A stretch of 5,199 bases of DNA, from the NCBI GenBank assembly GCA_009996555.1, contig JAACZX010000560.1:1-5199 (forward strand), read 5' to 3'. Below are positions 1-5,198 of the stretch, in pieces; the first letter of the stretch is position 1, and each line of letters opens with the position of its first letter. Both the position numbers and the translations under genes were made by a program. The notes under the pieces were generated by a model. It had not been told where the DNA came from, made no database searches, and was given only the letters and a program-made list of their open reading frames with translations. The DNA comes from Chitinophagaceae bacterium (GTDB taxonomy: Bacteria > Bacteroidota > Bacteroidia > Chitinophagales > Chitinophagaceae).

Positions 1-108
1 ACCAATGATGAAGGATTTTTACATATTGTGATCTATGTGAATCCGTTTCAGTTTGGCTGGATCACTCAAAGTCCCGTTTTTAAAATCCAAGGCCTCGTGC
101 ATTTTTAA
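1..108 (+). CDS. 3' end of an unidentified protein (partial, cut by window edge)
   Basis: Frame 1 is open from the first base to a TAA at 106-108 and gives 35 residues ending in GWITQSPVFKIQGLVHF. The composition is protein-like, with alternating hydrophobic and aromatic residues (FLHIVIYVNPFQFGWI) that suggest beta strands near the C terminus. I do not recognise the family, and the start lies outside the window. It runs in the same direction as the small gene at 390, but 281 bp of AT-rich non-coding DNA separate them, so they are probably independent units. The alternative is chance read-through of a frame, but an AT-rich sequence rarely stays open this long with such a composition. Confidence 0.6.
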   Translation, partial: TNDEGFLHIVIYVNPFQFGWITQSPVFKIQGLVHF

Positions 109-118
109 GTGTTTTCAC

Positions 119-130
119 TTATTCACATTT
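119..130 (+). repeat. 12-bp direct repeat, copy 1 (DnaA-box-like)
   Basis: TTATTCACATTT occurs here and again, identical and in the same orientation, at 309-320. The first nine bases fit the relaxed DnaA-box consensus TTATNCACA. The repeat is seen directly; a DnaA or other regulator role is inference. Two copies 190 bp apart flank the most AT-rich part of the gap. Confidence 0.6.
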
Positions 131-203
131 TTCTCACATCGCACATCTACTTGCGTCTTTTCCGTTGTCGAGCAGCGTTAATTTCCCATTTTTTAAATAG
201 TAA

Positions 204-215
204 TTTTACGTAAAA
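204..215. promoter_or_regulatory. 12-bp perfect palindrome, possible operator
   Basis: TTTTACGTAAAA reads the same on both strands and sits in the middle of the AT-rich gap. It could be a dimeric regulator site. In DNA this AT-rich, a 12-bp palindrome can also arise by chance, so the functional call is weak. Confidence 0.25.
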
Positions 216-308
216 ATTATCGTATTATTGCTTTAGTCAAATTACCTATTTACCAAATTTAAAGGTATAAGTAATTGTAAAAAAGCATTTTATGATATTG
301 TTTACCAG

Positions 309-320
309 TTATTCACATTT
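309..320 (+). repeat. 12-bp direct repeat, copy 2 (DnaA-box-like)
   Basis: This is the second identical copy of TTATTCACATTT, with the same orientation as the one at 119-130. It lies 69 bp before the start of the small gene at 390, a position that also suits a regulator of that gene. Confidence 0.6.
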
Positions 321-337
321 CATCCTCTTGCATAGGG

Positions 338-364
338 AGGCATTTTTTCAAAATTTAGATGCCT
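338..364 (+). promoter_or_regulatory. Leader hairpin upstream of the small gene
   Basis: AGGCATTT (338-345) can pair with AGATGCCT (357-364), giving eight base pairs with one G-U and an 11-nt loop. It ends 25 nt before the ATG at 390. There is no T-tract after it, so it is not a terminator on this strand. It could be a 5' UTR structure or a dyad for a DNA-binding protein. A six-codon mini-ORF (ATG 359, TAA 377-379, MPKLHF) starts in the 3' arm, probably by chance. Confidence 0.3.
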
Positions 365-389
365 AAACTTCACTTCTAAACCTACAACT

Positions 390-737
390 ATGCAACAAGA
401 ATTACTTCAAAAACCACAAGTAGAAACTATTGGCCGCCACATTGGATTTGATGCTGGCGAAGAAATGGCTAAGCGCTTTTTCGACAAACATCCTGAGCAA
501 CAGTACGGCAACACAATTGGAAAAGAGCTGATCGAAAAGATCCTTTCTCAACCTGGTTGCGCTGGCGTTACAATTGTTCCCGGTTACAACGAGCAAGGCA
601 TCCGTCAGGCAATCCTGGTAGGCGTTGATGCTAACATGAACCCAATTTTAAACTACAACGTAGTAAATTCTACAGGAGAACTGGAAGTAGAAGAAGGCGT
701 TGTAGGCGACCAGTCATTTAAGACTGCTGGTTGGTAA
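390..737 (+). CDS. Small conserved hypothetical protein (115 aa)
   Basis: The product is a soluble 115-residue protein with no signal peptide or membrane segment. Its core, about residues 35-88, runs from a helical stretch (YGNTIGKELIEKILSQPG) through Cys57 (QPGCAGV) to a predicted beta hairpin (GIRQAILVGVDANMNPIL). I recall similar small Bacteroidota proteins with a helix, a QPGC.G loop and a VLVGVDA strand, but no function for them; this similarity is from memory and was not searched. The C terminus (after about residue 95) is acidic, then ends in KTAGW. The ATG at 390 is the only sensible start and has no Shine-Dalgarno site, which is usual in this phylum. It is followed by a separate promoter for the next gene, so it is probably monocistronic. 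Confidence 0.8.
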   Translation: MQQELLQKPQVETIGRHIGFDAGEEMAKRFFDKHPEQQYGNTIGKELIEKILSQPGCAGVTIVPGYNEQGIRQAILVGVDANMNPILNYNVVNSTGELEVEEGVVGDQSFKTAGW

Positions 738-745
738 TCCTAACA

Positions 746-777
746 TTCTTAAGTCTTTAAAAAGTTCTTTATATTTG
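746..777 (+). promoter_or_regulatory. Bacteroidota-type promoter for the signalling operon
   Basis: TATATTTG at 770-777 matches the Bacteroidota -7 consensus TAnnTTTG exactly. The upstream element is poorer: TTC at 746-748, with a 21-nt spacer, in place of the usual TTG. It sits in the 56-bp gap between the small gene and the membrane-protein gene. The predicted transcription start is near 782-786, only about 10 nt before the TTG start at 794. Confidence 0.5.
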
Positions 778-778
778 G

Positions 779-799
779 CTCCAAAACTGTTTTTTGGAG
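779..799 (+). promoter_or_regulatory. 8-bp inverted repeat covering the TTG start codon
   Basis: CTCCAAAA (779-786) and TTTTGGAG (792-799) are perfect inverted repeats around a 5-nt loop; two further G-U pairs would be possible in RNA (777-778 with 800-801). The 3' arm contains the proposed TTG start (794-796). In a transcript that reads through from upstream it could hide the start codon. In a transcript from the promoter at 770-777 only part of the left arm would be present, so it may instead be a DNA operator over the transcription start. It lacks a following T-run and so is a poor terminator. Confidence 0.4.
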
Positions 800-1459
800 T
801 TATTAGAAACTATAGCAAGACTTTCGTTATTATTACCCAGTTTTCTCTTTTTTCTTCGCATTAAGTCGCAGAAAAGAGAAAACTGGGTAATTTTTTTATT
901 TTTAGTGTTTACGATTATCCAACAATTTGCGGTTGTTGTTGCTATTAAAAGTCATAATGATCATATTTCAGATTTAATTCTTGAGTTCAACCCACTCACA
1001 TACTTAGTCTTTCTTTACTTTTTTTTTACGAATGTACTCTTCAGTCCAATCAATAAAAGAATTGTGTTGATTTGTACAATCACTTTCGCACTTTTACAGA
1101 TACTGCCTCTTACTATAAAGATTACGAGCACTCTTTACTCTATCATAACTACAATAAACACGCTGTTCATTTTGCTTTTTTGCCTTTTATATTTCTTTGA
1201 ACAAATCCGATTCCCTAAAACTGTGTTTATTTACACCCAAAGTTCATTTTGGTCTATTGTAGGTCTTTTGGTTTTTTCTGCCGGAACTTTTTTTATTTTT
1301 TGGTATAACACAATTGTTAAGCATTCCGAAATTTTTGAAAATCAATATATCGTTATTCATGCCCTAATTTTCATTATAAGAAATGTATTATTTTCAATAG
1401 CCTTTATTATTAAACCGGAAAAGCAAACTTTTTCTGACAATCAGTTATCCCTAACCTAA
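794..1459 (+). CDS. Seven-helix membrane protein of unknown function, likely partner of the kinase
   Basis: The 221-residue product is almost entirely hydrophobic, with about seven predicted membrane helices near residues 4-22, 31-50, 67-85, 89-107, 113-135, 151-171 and 185-206, and a short polar tail (KPEKQTFSDNQLSLT). I see no catalytic motif. I recall Bacteroidota membrane proteins of this size and layout, but no function. The frame contains no ATG at all: the protein has no internal Met, and the frame opens only at 761 after a TAA, so TTG at 794 is the most credible start. The gene is AT-rich: two sampled 60-base rows give 27-30% GC against 43% for a row of the kinase gene, partly because of Phe/Ile/Leu codons. 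It lies 32 bp before the kinase gene, which suggests an operon and a sensing or scaffold role. An inverted repeat with terminator features lies in its 5' part. Confidence 0.75.
   Translation: MELLETIARLSLLLPSFLFFLRIKSQKRENWVIFLFLVFTIIQQFAVVVAIKSHNDHISDLILEFNPLTYLVFLYFFFTNVLFSPINKRIVLICTITFALLQILPLTIKITSTLYSIITTINTLFILLFCLLYFFEQIRFPKTVFIYTQSSFWSIVGLLVFSAGTFFIFWYNTIVKHSEIFENQYIVIHALIFIIRNVLFSIAFIIKPEKQTFSDNQLSLT
832..903 (+). terminator. Intragenic 20-bp inverted repeat with T-tract, possible attenuator
   Basis: Bases 832-851 and 872-891 are perfect reverse complements over 20 bp, with a 20-nt loop. Right after the 3' arm comes a T-rich tract (T7, one A, T5; 891-903). Hairpin plus T-tract is the intrinsic-terminator pattern for + strand transcription. 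The element lies inside the membrane-protein gene, where the arms encode parts of LLPSFLFF and KRENWVIF. A transcript from the predicted promoter would end near 895-903, giving an RNA of about 110-120 nt. The loop also holds TCGCA twice (856-860, 866-870). The structure is certain from sequence; the termination role is inference, and the stem is only 30% GC. Confidence 0.55.
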
Positions 1460-1491
1460 ACTAACACGAACCAAAACCACTGCCACAACCC

Positions 1492-2316
1492 ATGTTTTTT
1501 CTACAAGCCACAAACTCCACTAACGTAACCTATGTTGTGTACTTCGGTACATTCGGGATGTTGTTGCTGGCAATAGGATTGATTGTATTCATTGTCTTTC
1601 ATCAGCGTAAAGTCATTTACTTTCAGTTACGGATGAAAAAGATGCAGGAAGAACAGCAACAGATGATGCTGCAGGCTTCTATACAAAGCCAGGAAGAGGA
1701 ACGCCAACGCATTGCAGCCGATTTACACGATGATGCAGGTCCATTATTAGCCACCGTGCGTTTATACCTCAATGAAAATCTTATTCACCAGGACCAGGGA
1801 ACGCAGTTGCAAAGCATTTATAATGCAAAACAGATCATTGATGATACCATTCAACTGATCAGAAATATGTCGCACAGCCTTATTCCGCCTACGTTAAAAA
1901 ACTTTGGGCTTGAAAGTGCGGTTAACGATATGTTTCAAAAAATCAACGGAAGTGGTTCTATCAGCGCAAGCGCCCGTTTCCATGACTATAAACGACGTCT
2001 GAAGCTCGAATATGAATTATCTATTTTCCGTGTTTTGCAGGAGTTGGTCAACAATACCATAAAGCACAGCCATTCAAGTTTTATTCATCTCACTCAAAAC
2101 AAAACTGATCAGTATATTTACATACGCATGCATCACGATGGTGAAGGGCTTACACAAACCGAGTATGAAAAGCTGAGAGATACCCCGGCAGGAATGGGAT
2201 TAAAAAACATTTACAGCAGGGTGAAAATATTGAACTCTAAAATTCTGTTCGAAAAAGATCCATCAAACACATACTATAAGGTTACTATTGAGATACCAAT
2301 TGATGCAATGTTATAA
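1492..2316 (+). CDS. Sensor histidine kinase, NarL-partner (HisKA_3/HATPase_c) type
   Basis: This 274-residue inner-membrane kinase should autophosphorylate and pass phosphate to the regulator encoded next. It has one membrane helix (about residues 15-37) after only about 14 residues, then a charged coiled-coil stretch (about 48-75). The dimerisation and phosphoacceptor helix is EEERQRIAADLHDDAGPLL, with His79 as the phosphate acceptor. The ATPase domain fills about residues 170-270, with an N box (QELVNNTIKHS, Glu184 and Asn188) and a G2 box (GMGLKNI, 234-240). The G1 box reads HHDGEGL (214-220) instead of the usual DxGxG: His215 stands where the adenine-binding Asp is expected, with Asp216 one position later. 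There is no periplasmic sensor domain, so the signal probably comes through the upstream membrane protein. The start at 1492 is supported by the helix position. The regulator gene follows after 35 bp. Confidence 0.92.
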   Translation: MFFLQATNSTNVTYVVYFGTFGMLLLAIGLIVFIVFHQRKVIYFQLRMKKMQEEQQQMMLQASIQSQEEERQRIAADLHDDAGPLLATVRLYLNENLIHQDQGTQLQSIYNAKQIIDDTIQLIRNMSHSLIPPTLKNFGLESAVNDMFQKINGSGSISASARFHDYKRRLKLEYELSIFRVLQELVNNTIKHSHSSFIHLTQNKTDQYIYIRMHHDGEGLTQTEYEKLRDTPAGMGLKNIYSRVKILNSKILFEKDPSNTYYKVTIEIPIDAML

Positions 2317-2351
2317 CAGGGTAAAACATTAACTTTACAGTCCTTGATCTT

Positions 2352-3002
2352 ATGAGTACGATTAAAGTTGCAATAGCAGACGATCATCAAATTTTCCGAA
2401 AAGGTGTAATCCTTTCACTTCGTACGTACACGAATATCAGTTTCGTTCTTGAAGCTGAAAATGGTGAAGAATTATTGGCTGGACTGGCAGAAGCAGATCC
2501 GGATGTTATACTTATGGATTTACGTATGCCCGGCAAAGATGGAATAGAAACCACCAAAGCCGTAAATAAGCTATACCCCAATATTCATGTACTTGTATTA
2601 ACAATGTACGAAGATGAGCGCTTTGTAACTCATCTCATGGAAAATGGAGCAAACGGCTACCTGCTGAAAAGTTCTGACCCAGCTGAAATCAGAAAAGCAA
2701 TTATTGAAGTATATACAAAAGGATACTATCTCAATAACTTTGTGAACAGGATTCTGCTTAAAAAATCGCATAACAAGGTAAAAGCGATCCCCACATTAAA
2801 CAGCGAAATACAGATCTCAGACAAAGAAAAACAGGTTATACGTCTGCTGTGCATGGAATATACTGCTCAGGAAATTGCGAAAGAAATGGAGATCAGCGCA
2901 AGAACAGTAGAAGCCATTAAAGACCGGTTGATGGAACGCTTTGGCGTTAAAAACTCCGTTGGGCTTGTGTTCTTTGCAATGAAAAATTCATTGATCGATT
3001 AA
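2352..3002 (+). CDS. Response regulator, NarL/FixJ family (REC + LuxR-type HTH)
   Basis: The 216-residue product is a cytoplasmic transcription regulator, presumably phosphorylated by the upstream kinase. The receiver domain (about 4-120) has the acidic pair Asp10-Asp11, phosphoacceptor Asp56 in VILMDLRMPGKDG, Thr84 (LVLTMY) and Lys106 (GYLLK), so all the key residues are present. A linker of about 30 residues leads to a LuxR/GerE helix-turn-helix (about 153-210), with EIAKEMEISARTVEAIKDRL as the turn and recognition helices. The length is standard for the family. Its targets cannot be read from the window, though the inverted repeats upstream of the membrane-protein gene could be its own operator. 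Its stop overlaps the stop of the opposing gene by 4 bp. Confidence 0.95.
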   Translation: MSTIKVAIADDHQIFRKGVILSLRTYTNISFVLEAENGEELLAGLAEADPDVILMDLRMPGKDGIETTKAVNKLYPNIHVLVLTMYEDERFVTHLMENGANGYLLKSSDPAEIRKAIIEVYTKGYYLNNFVNRILLKKSHNKVKAIPTLNSEIQISDKEKQVIRLLCMEYTAQEIAKEMEISARTVEAIKDRLMERFGVKNSVGLVFFAMKNSLID

Positions 3003-3742
3003 GCCAGCATTGAGCGGATATGCTCCTCTGAAAGTGATTTCAGAAAGAAGCTTTCTATATATTTCGCCAGTTTAGGATTTATTACACTTAATCGTTTAAG
3101 GTCCTCCATACCAAAATCGTACGCCTTTTTTACAGCTTCAGCATTATCGCCAAGCTCAATAATCATATTTTCCTCGCCATTACGTCTGTCTTCTTCAAGG
3201 TCTTTAAAATCATCGAGCAATAAAATTGGTCTGGCAAGTGCATACCAAAGTGGCAAAAAATTGTTTACCCATTCATCGGTAAGTTCAAGATCGACCAATG
3301 TAAAAAGAAAACTGTCTGAACGGGCTAATGCTTTATGCTCTGTTTCAAATGTAAAAAAGGAAGTTGCCTTGCCGGAAAACAAAGCAAAAAGATCTGCGGC
3401 AAGATGAGGTTGTTTCACTCTATCCTTAAGTAACATCTTGCAGGAAGTTAAAAATTCGTCGAAACCAATTTCGTTCTTTTCAAACCGGCCCACTTCATGA
3501 AACCCTTGCTCCATCAGTGTTACATGATCATCATGCAGCAATACATCAAGCGGCACGCCACATTTATGAACAAGATCAAATAAAAAAGGGATTGCCTGGA
3601 AACCAAAGCCACGTGAAATGTAAATACGTTTATCCTTCCAGTAAGCATTATTGGCGGGCACTTTTCGTTCATTAGCAAAATAGCGAGCAATCTCACTATT
3701 AATTCCCATTTCCGATTCTAGCTTTTGGGCTGTTATTACCAT
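2999..3742 (-). CDS. Unidentified 247-aa protein with an isoprenoid-synthase-like DDxxD motif
   Basis: I do not recognise a named family. The protein is soluble, mostly helical by composition, and has no signal peptide. The most notable stretch is PILLLDDFKDLEEDRRNGEE (172-191): Asp177, Asp178 and Asp181 form a DDxxD, and Asp177-Asp185 loosely fits the (N/D)DxxSxxxE pattern, at the end of a hydrophobic helix. This resembles the second metal-binding motif of all-alpha isoprenoid synthases, but no clear first motif is visible; HDD at 70-72 is a weak candidate. An enzymatic role is therefore only a suggestion. It is the last gene of the - strand run, and its ATG at 3742 overlaps the DUF4296 gene by 44 bp. 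Met12 (codon at 3707-3709) is an alternative start that would cut the overlap to 11 bp. It has no terminator before the opposing gene. Confidence 0.75.
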   Translation of the reverse strand: MVITAQKLESEMGINSEIARYFANERKVPANNAYWKDKRIYISRGFGFQAIPFLFDLVHKCGVPLDVLLHDDHVTLMEQGFHEVGRFEKNEIGFDEFLTSCKMLLKDRVKQPHLAADLFALFSGKATSFFTFETEHKALARSDSFLFTLVDLELTDEWVNNFLPLWYALARPILLLDDFKDLEEDRRNGEENMIIELGDNAEAVKKAYDFGMEDLKRLSVINPKLAKYIESFFLKSLSEEHIRSMLA

Positions 3743-4106
3743 CTTGCTTTGGTTTAACGGTATCAGTTGTTATTTTGGTATTCTCTCTTTCAAGCACTGC
3801 AGATATCGAGTCAGTGATGGGTCGTAAAAGATCCGGCCTGCTCAAATAATAATTATAGCTCCGCATGAACTCATTTTTGGTTACGCCATACTGTTCAAAT
3901 ATCTTCAGGAAGTAAGCCGCATTCGCATCTTTTATTTTGAGTGCCGTGTCTTTAAAGGAACGTTCAGTATTCAACGCATCAGCAAGAAAAACATCAGTAA
4001 GCATTTTCTGAAATTTCTCTGGCTTAAGCACATGGTCCGGTACTGTTTTACCATTGGAGCAAGCAGCAACAACAAAGATCAACATCATCACAAAAACATT
4101 TCTCAT
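3699..4106 (-). CDS. DUF4296 family lipoprotein (135 aa)
   Basis: The N terminus is a lipoprotein signal peptide, MRNVFVMMLIFVVAAC, with lipobox VAAC and the lipidated Cys16. The mature part begins SNGKTVPDHVLKPEKFQKMLTDVFLADA and continues with helical segments (AAYFLKIFEQYGVTKNEFMRSYNYYL), which matches my memory of DUF4296, a Bacteroidota family of unknown function. The tail after about residue 108 is polar and low in complexity. The residues after the Cys (SNGK) lack the acidic run of a typical surface-export signal, so a periplasm-facing membrane anchor is more likely. The gene overlaps porD by 4 bp (ATGA), a sign of translational coupling, and its 3' end overlaps the next gene by 44 bp. 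Confidence 0.85.
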   Translation of the reverse strand: MRNVFVMMLIFVVAACSNGKTVPDHVLKPEKFQKMLTDVFLADALNTERSFKDTALKIKDANAAYFLKIFEQYGVTKNEFMRSYNYYLSRPDLLRPITDSISAVLERENTKITTDTVKPKQDGNNSPKARIGNGN

Positions 4107-5023
4107 CGTATTTCCTGCTTATATTTATTTGAATTGGTTACATCAAGACGGCTTAATATTTCAACCATTTTTGTTTTTTCCTGCGGGGGTGCTTTTTTAA
4201 ACAAATTGATCAACTCATCTGCCTTGCCCAGCATAAAAAACTGTACGATCATCAGGTTAGGAGTTTCCCTGTTCAGGTTGTCAAGATAGACCAATGCATT
4301 GGTTACTTCGGTACGGGCACCTGTTTCATTTTCATATAAATAATCAAGTCCCTTTCTGTAATAGTTGTAATACACATCATGAATGATGGTGTATCGGTTA
4401 TTGATCAGATTTTCTGTGAGCCAATACCTGTTTCTGTTATTATTCTCAAACGATTTCCATCCTGATATTTTACTGCCATCAGGCGCATTGTTCACAATAT
4501 TCAGCGCTTTTTGAAAATATGGATTGCCTCCCTTTAATGAAAAAGAAGCATAATCAAACCCTACGATCAAATAAGCATAATAAGCCATAACTGCTGTAAG
4601 GTTTGAAACCAAAGGATCTGAACCAGACACCCTGTTTTCATTAAACTCCATTGGTTGCGACTCAATGTATTTAAAATCTAAATTGGGATCCTTGAAGTTG
4701 ATGATAGGCGACACATACGAAGTTGAGTATACCGGACGTGCTGCCTGTATGGTGATGCTTGCTGAAAAAATATTTTGCTCAGGCATGCTTTCAAGGTTAA
4801 TCAGAAACTGGCAGTTTATCTTTTCGTTTTGCTTAAAATTATCTGCTGACCACCGGCGATTATTAAGAAAAGAGGTTAATGAAGCTTCAAGCGTACGGAA
4901 CATTTTCCGGTCAACAGTAGTTGGTATCTGGTTATCTATTACACGTACTCGTGCATTCAACTCCTGTGCTGTTGTATTCAATGCTATAATGCAAAAACAA
5001 AAAAGAAGAAGACTACTGCGCAT
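4103..5023 (-). CDS. porD: PorD / DUF4835 family protein, linked to type IX secretion
   Basis: The 306-residue protein has a signal peptide (MRSSLLLFCFCIIALNTTAQ, predicted cleavage after Gln20), so it is exported to the periplasm or outer membrane. The mature part shows the DUF4835 pattern: ELNARVRVIDNQI at the N terminus, LNNRRWSADNFKQNEKINC (53-71), MAYYAYLIVGFDYASFSLKGG (146-166), and GWKSFENNNRNRYWLTENL (188-206). I recall this family being annotated as type IX secretion protein PorD; its mechanistic role is not clear to me, and the label is from memory. Length is as expected (about 300). It starts inside the coaBC 3' end (11-bp overlap), an arrangement I know from other Bacteroidota, and overlaps the next gene by ATGA. 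Co-transcription with coaBC is likely. Confidence 0.88.
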   Translation of the reverse strand: MRSSLLLFCFCIIALNTTAQELNARVRVIDNQIPTTVDRKMFRTLEASLTSFLNNRRWSADNFKQNEKINCQFLINLESMPEQNIFSASITIQAARPVYSTSYVSPIINFKDPNLDFKYIESQPMEFNENRVSGSDPLVSNLTAVMAYYAYLIVGFDYASFSLKGGNPYFQKALNIVNNAPDGSKISGWKSFENNNRNRYWLTENLINNRYTIIHDVYYNYYRKGLDYLYENETGARTEVTNALVYLDNLNRETPNLMIVQFFMLGKADELINLFKKAPPQEKTKMVEILSRLDVTNSNKYKQEIR

Positions 5024-5198
5024 GCATCAGGTTTTTAATTGTATCCACGATATCCTTCGCTACTTCACGTTTACTCTTTACCGTAAACGAATATTCCTGT
5101 TGGTTCTTATCGAAGATGGTGATTTTATTTGTATCGCCTCCAAAGCCAGCTCCTTTATCATTTAATGAATTCAATACAATCATGTCGGCATTCTTCGA
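5013..5198 (-). CDS. coaBC: CoaBC C-terminal end (phosphopantothenate-cysteine ligase part; partial)
   Basis: The - strand frame from the right edge gives 61 residues to a TAG at 5013-5015. It begins SKNADMIVLNSLNDKGAGFG and continues GDTNKITIFDK, which is the conserved end of the CoaB domain (KNADxIVxN, GFGxDxN, ITxxxK). The bifunctional enzyme joins phosphopantothenate to cysteine with CTP and then decarboxylates the product to 4'-phosphopantetheine, in coenzyme A synthesis in the cytoplasm. The C terminus is a helix (KREVAKDIVDTIKNLM) with the usual family ending. The N-terminal decarboxylase domain and most of the ligase lie beyond the window. It overlaps the start of porD by 11 bp. Confidence 0.93.
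   Translation of the reverse strand, partial: SKNADMIVLNSLNDKGAGFGGDTNKITIFDKNQQEYSFTVKSKREVAKDIVDTIKNLMHAQ

Larger units (their letters stand above)
109..389. other. AT-rich intergenic region
   Basis: This 281-bp gap has no credible gene. It is strongly AT-rich, especially at about 181-300. It contains a 12-bp direct repeat (119-130 and 309-320), a perfect 12-bp palindrome (204-215) and an inverted repeat just before the next gene (338-345 / 357-364). I found no exact TAnnTTTG promoter element in it, so the promoter of the small downstream gene cannot be placed with confidence. The gap must hold the 3' end signals of the upstream gene and the promoter and leader of the downstream one. Confidence 0.7.

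Noticed and set aside
335..340. GGGAGG as a Shine-Dalgarno site
   Set aside because: It is about 50 nt from the ATG at 390 and 18 nt from the mini-ORF at 359, too far for either, and this phylum seldom relies on such sites.
402..596. Antisense open frame opposite the small gene
   Set aside because: It is a shadow of the 390-737 gene, with no family resemblance or promoter.
779..799. Inverted repeat as intrinsic terminator of the small gene at 390-737
   Set aside because: It has only two G-C-rich positions per arm and no T-run after the 3' arm, and it lies downstream of a good promoter element, so an operator or start-codon hairpin fits better.
832..891. Inverted repeat as an invertible (phase-variable) switch or transposon end
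   Set aside because: The arms are only 20 bp apart, there is no promoter or gene between them, no recombinase or transposase is nearby, and the reading frame runs through intact.
2387..2581. Antisense open frame opposite the receiver domain
   Set aside because: It lies wholly within a well-recognised response regulator and has a low-complexity Ser-rich product.
3027..3044. Hairpin TCTGAAA / TTTCAGA as terminator for the response regulator gene
   Set aside because: The 7-bp stem has no T-tract on the + strand and lies inside the opposing coding region.
4032..4289. Plus-strand open frame across the DUF4296/porD junction
   Set aside because: It lies opposite two recognised genes and its product resembles no family.
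4665..5165. Plus-strand 166-codon open frame opposite porD and coaBC
   Set aside because: The opposite strand carries the recognisable PorD signal peptide and the CoaBC C terminus, so this frame is a shadow.
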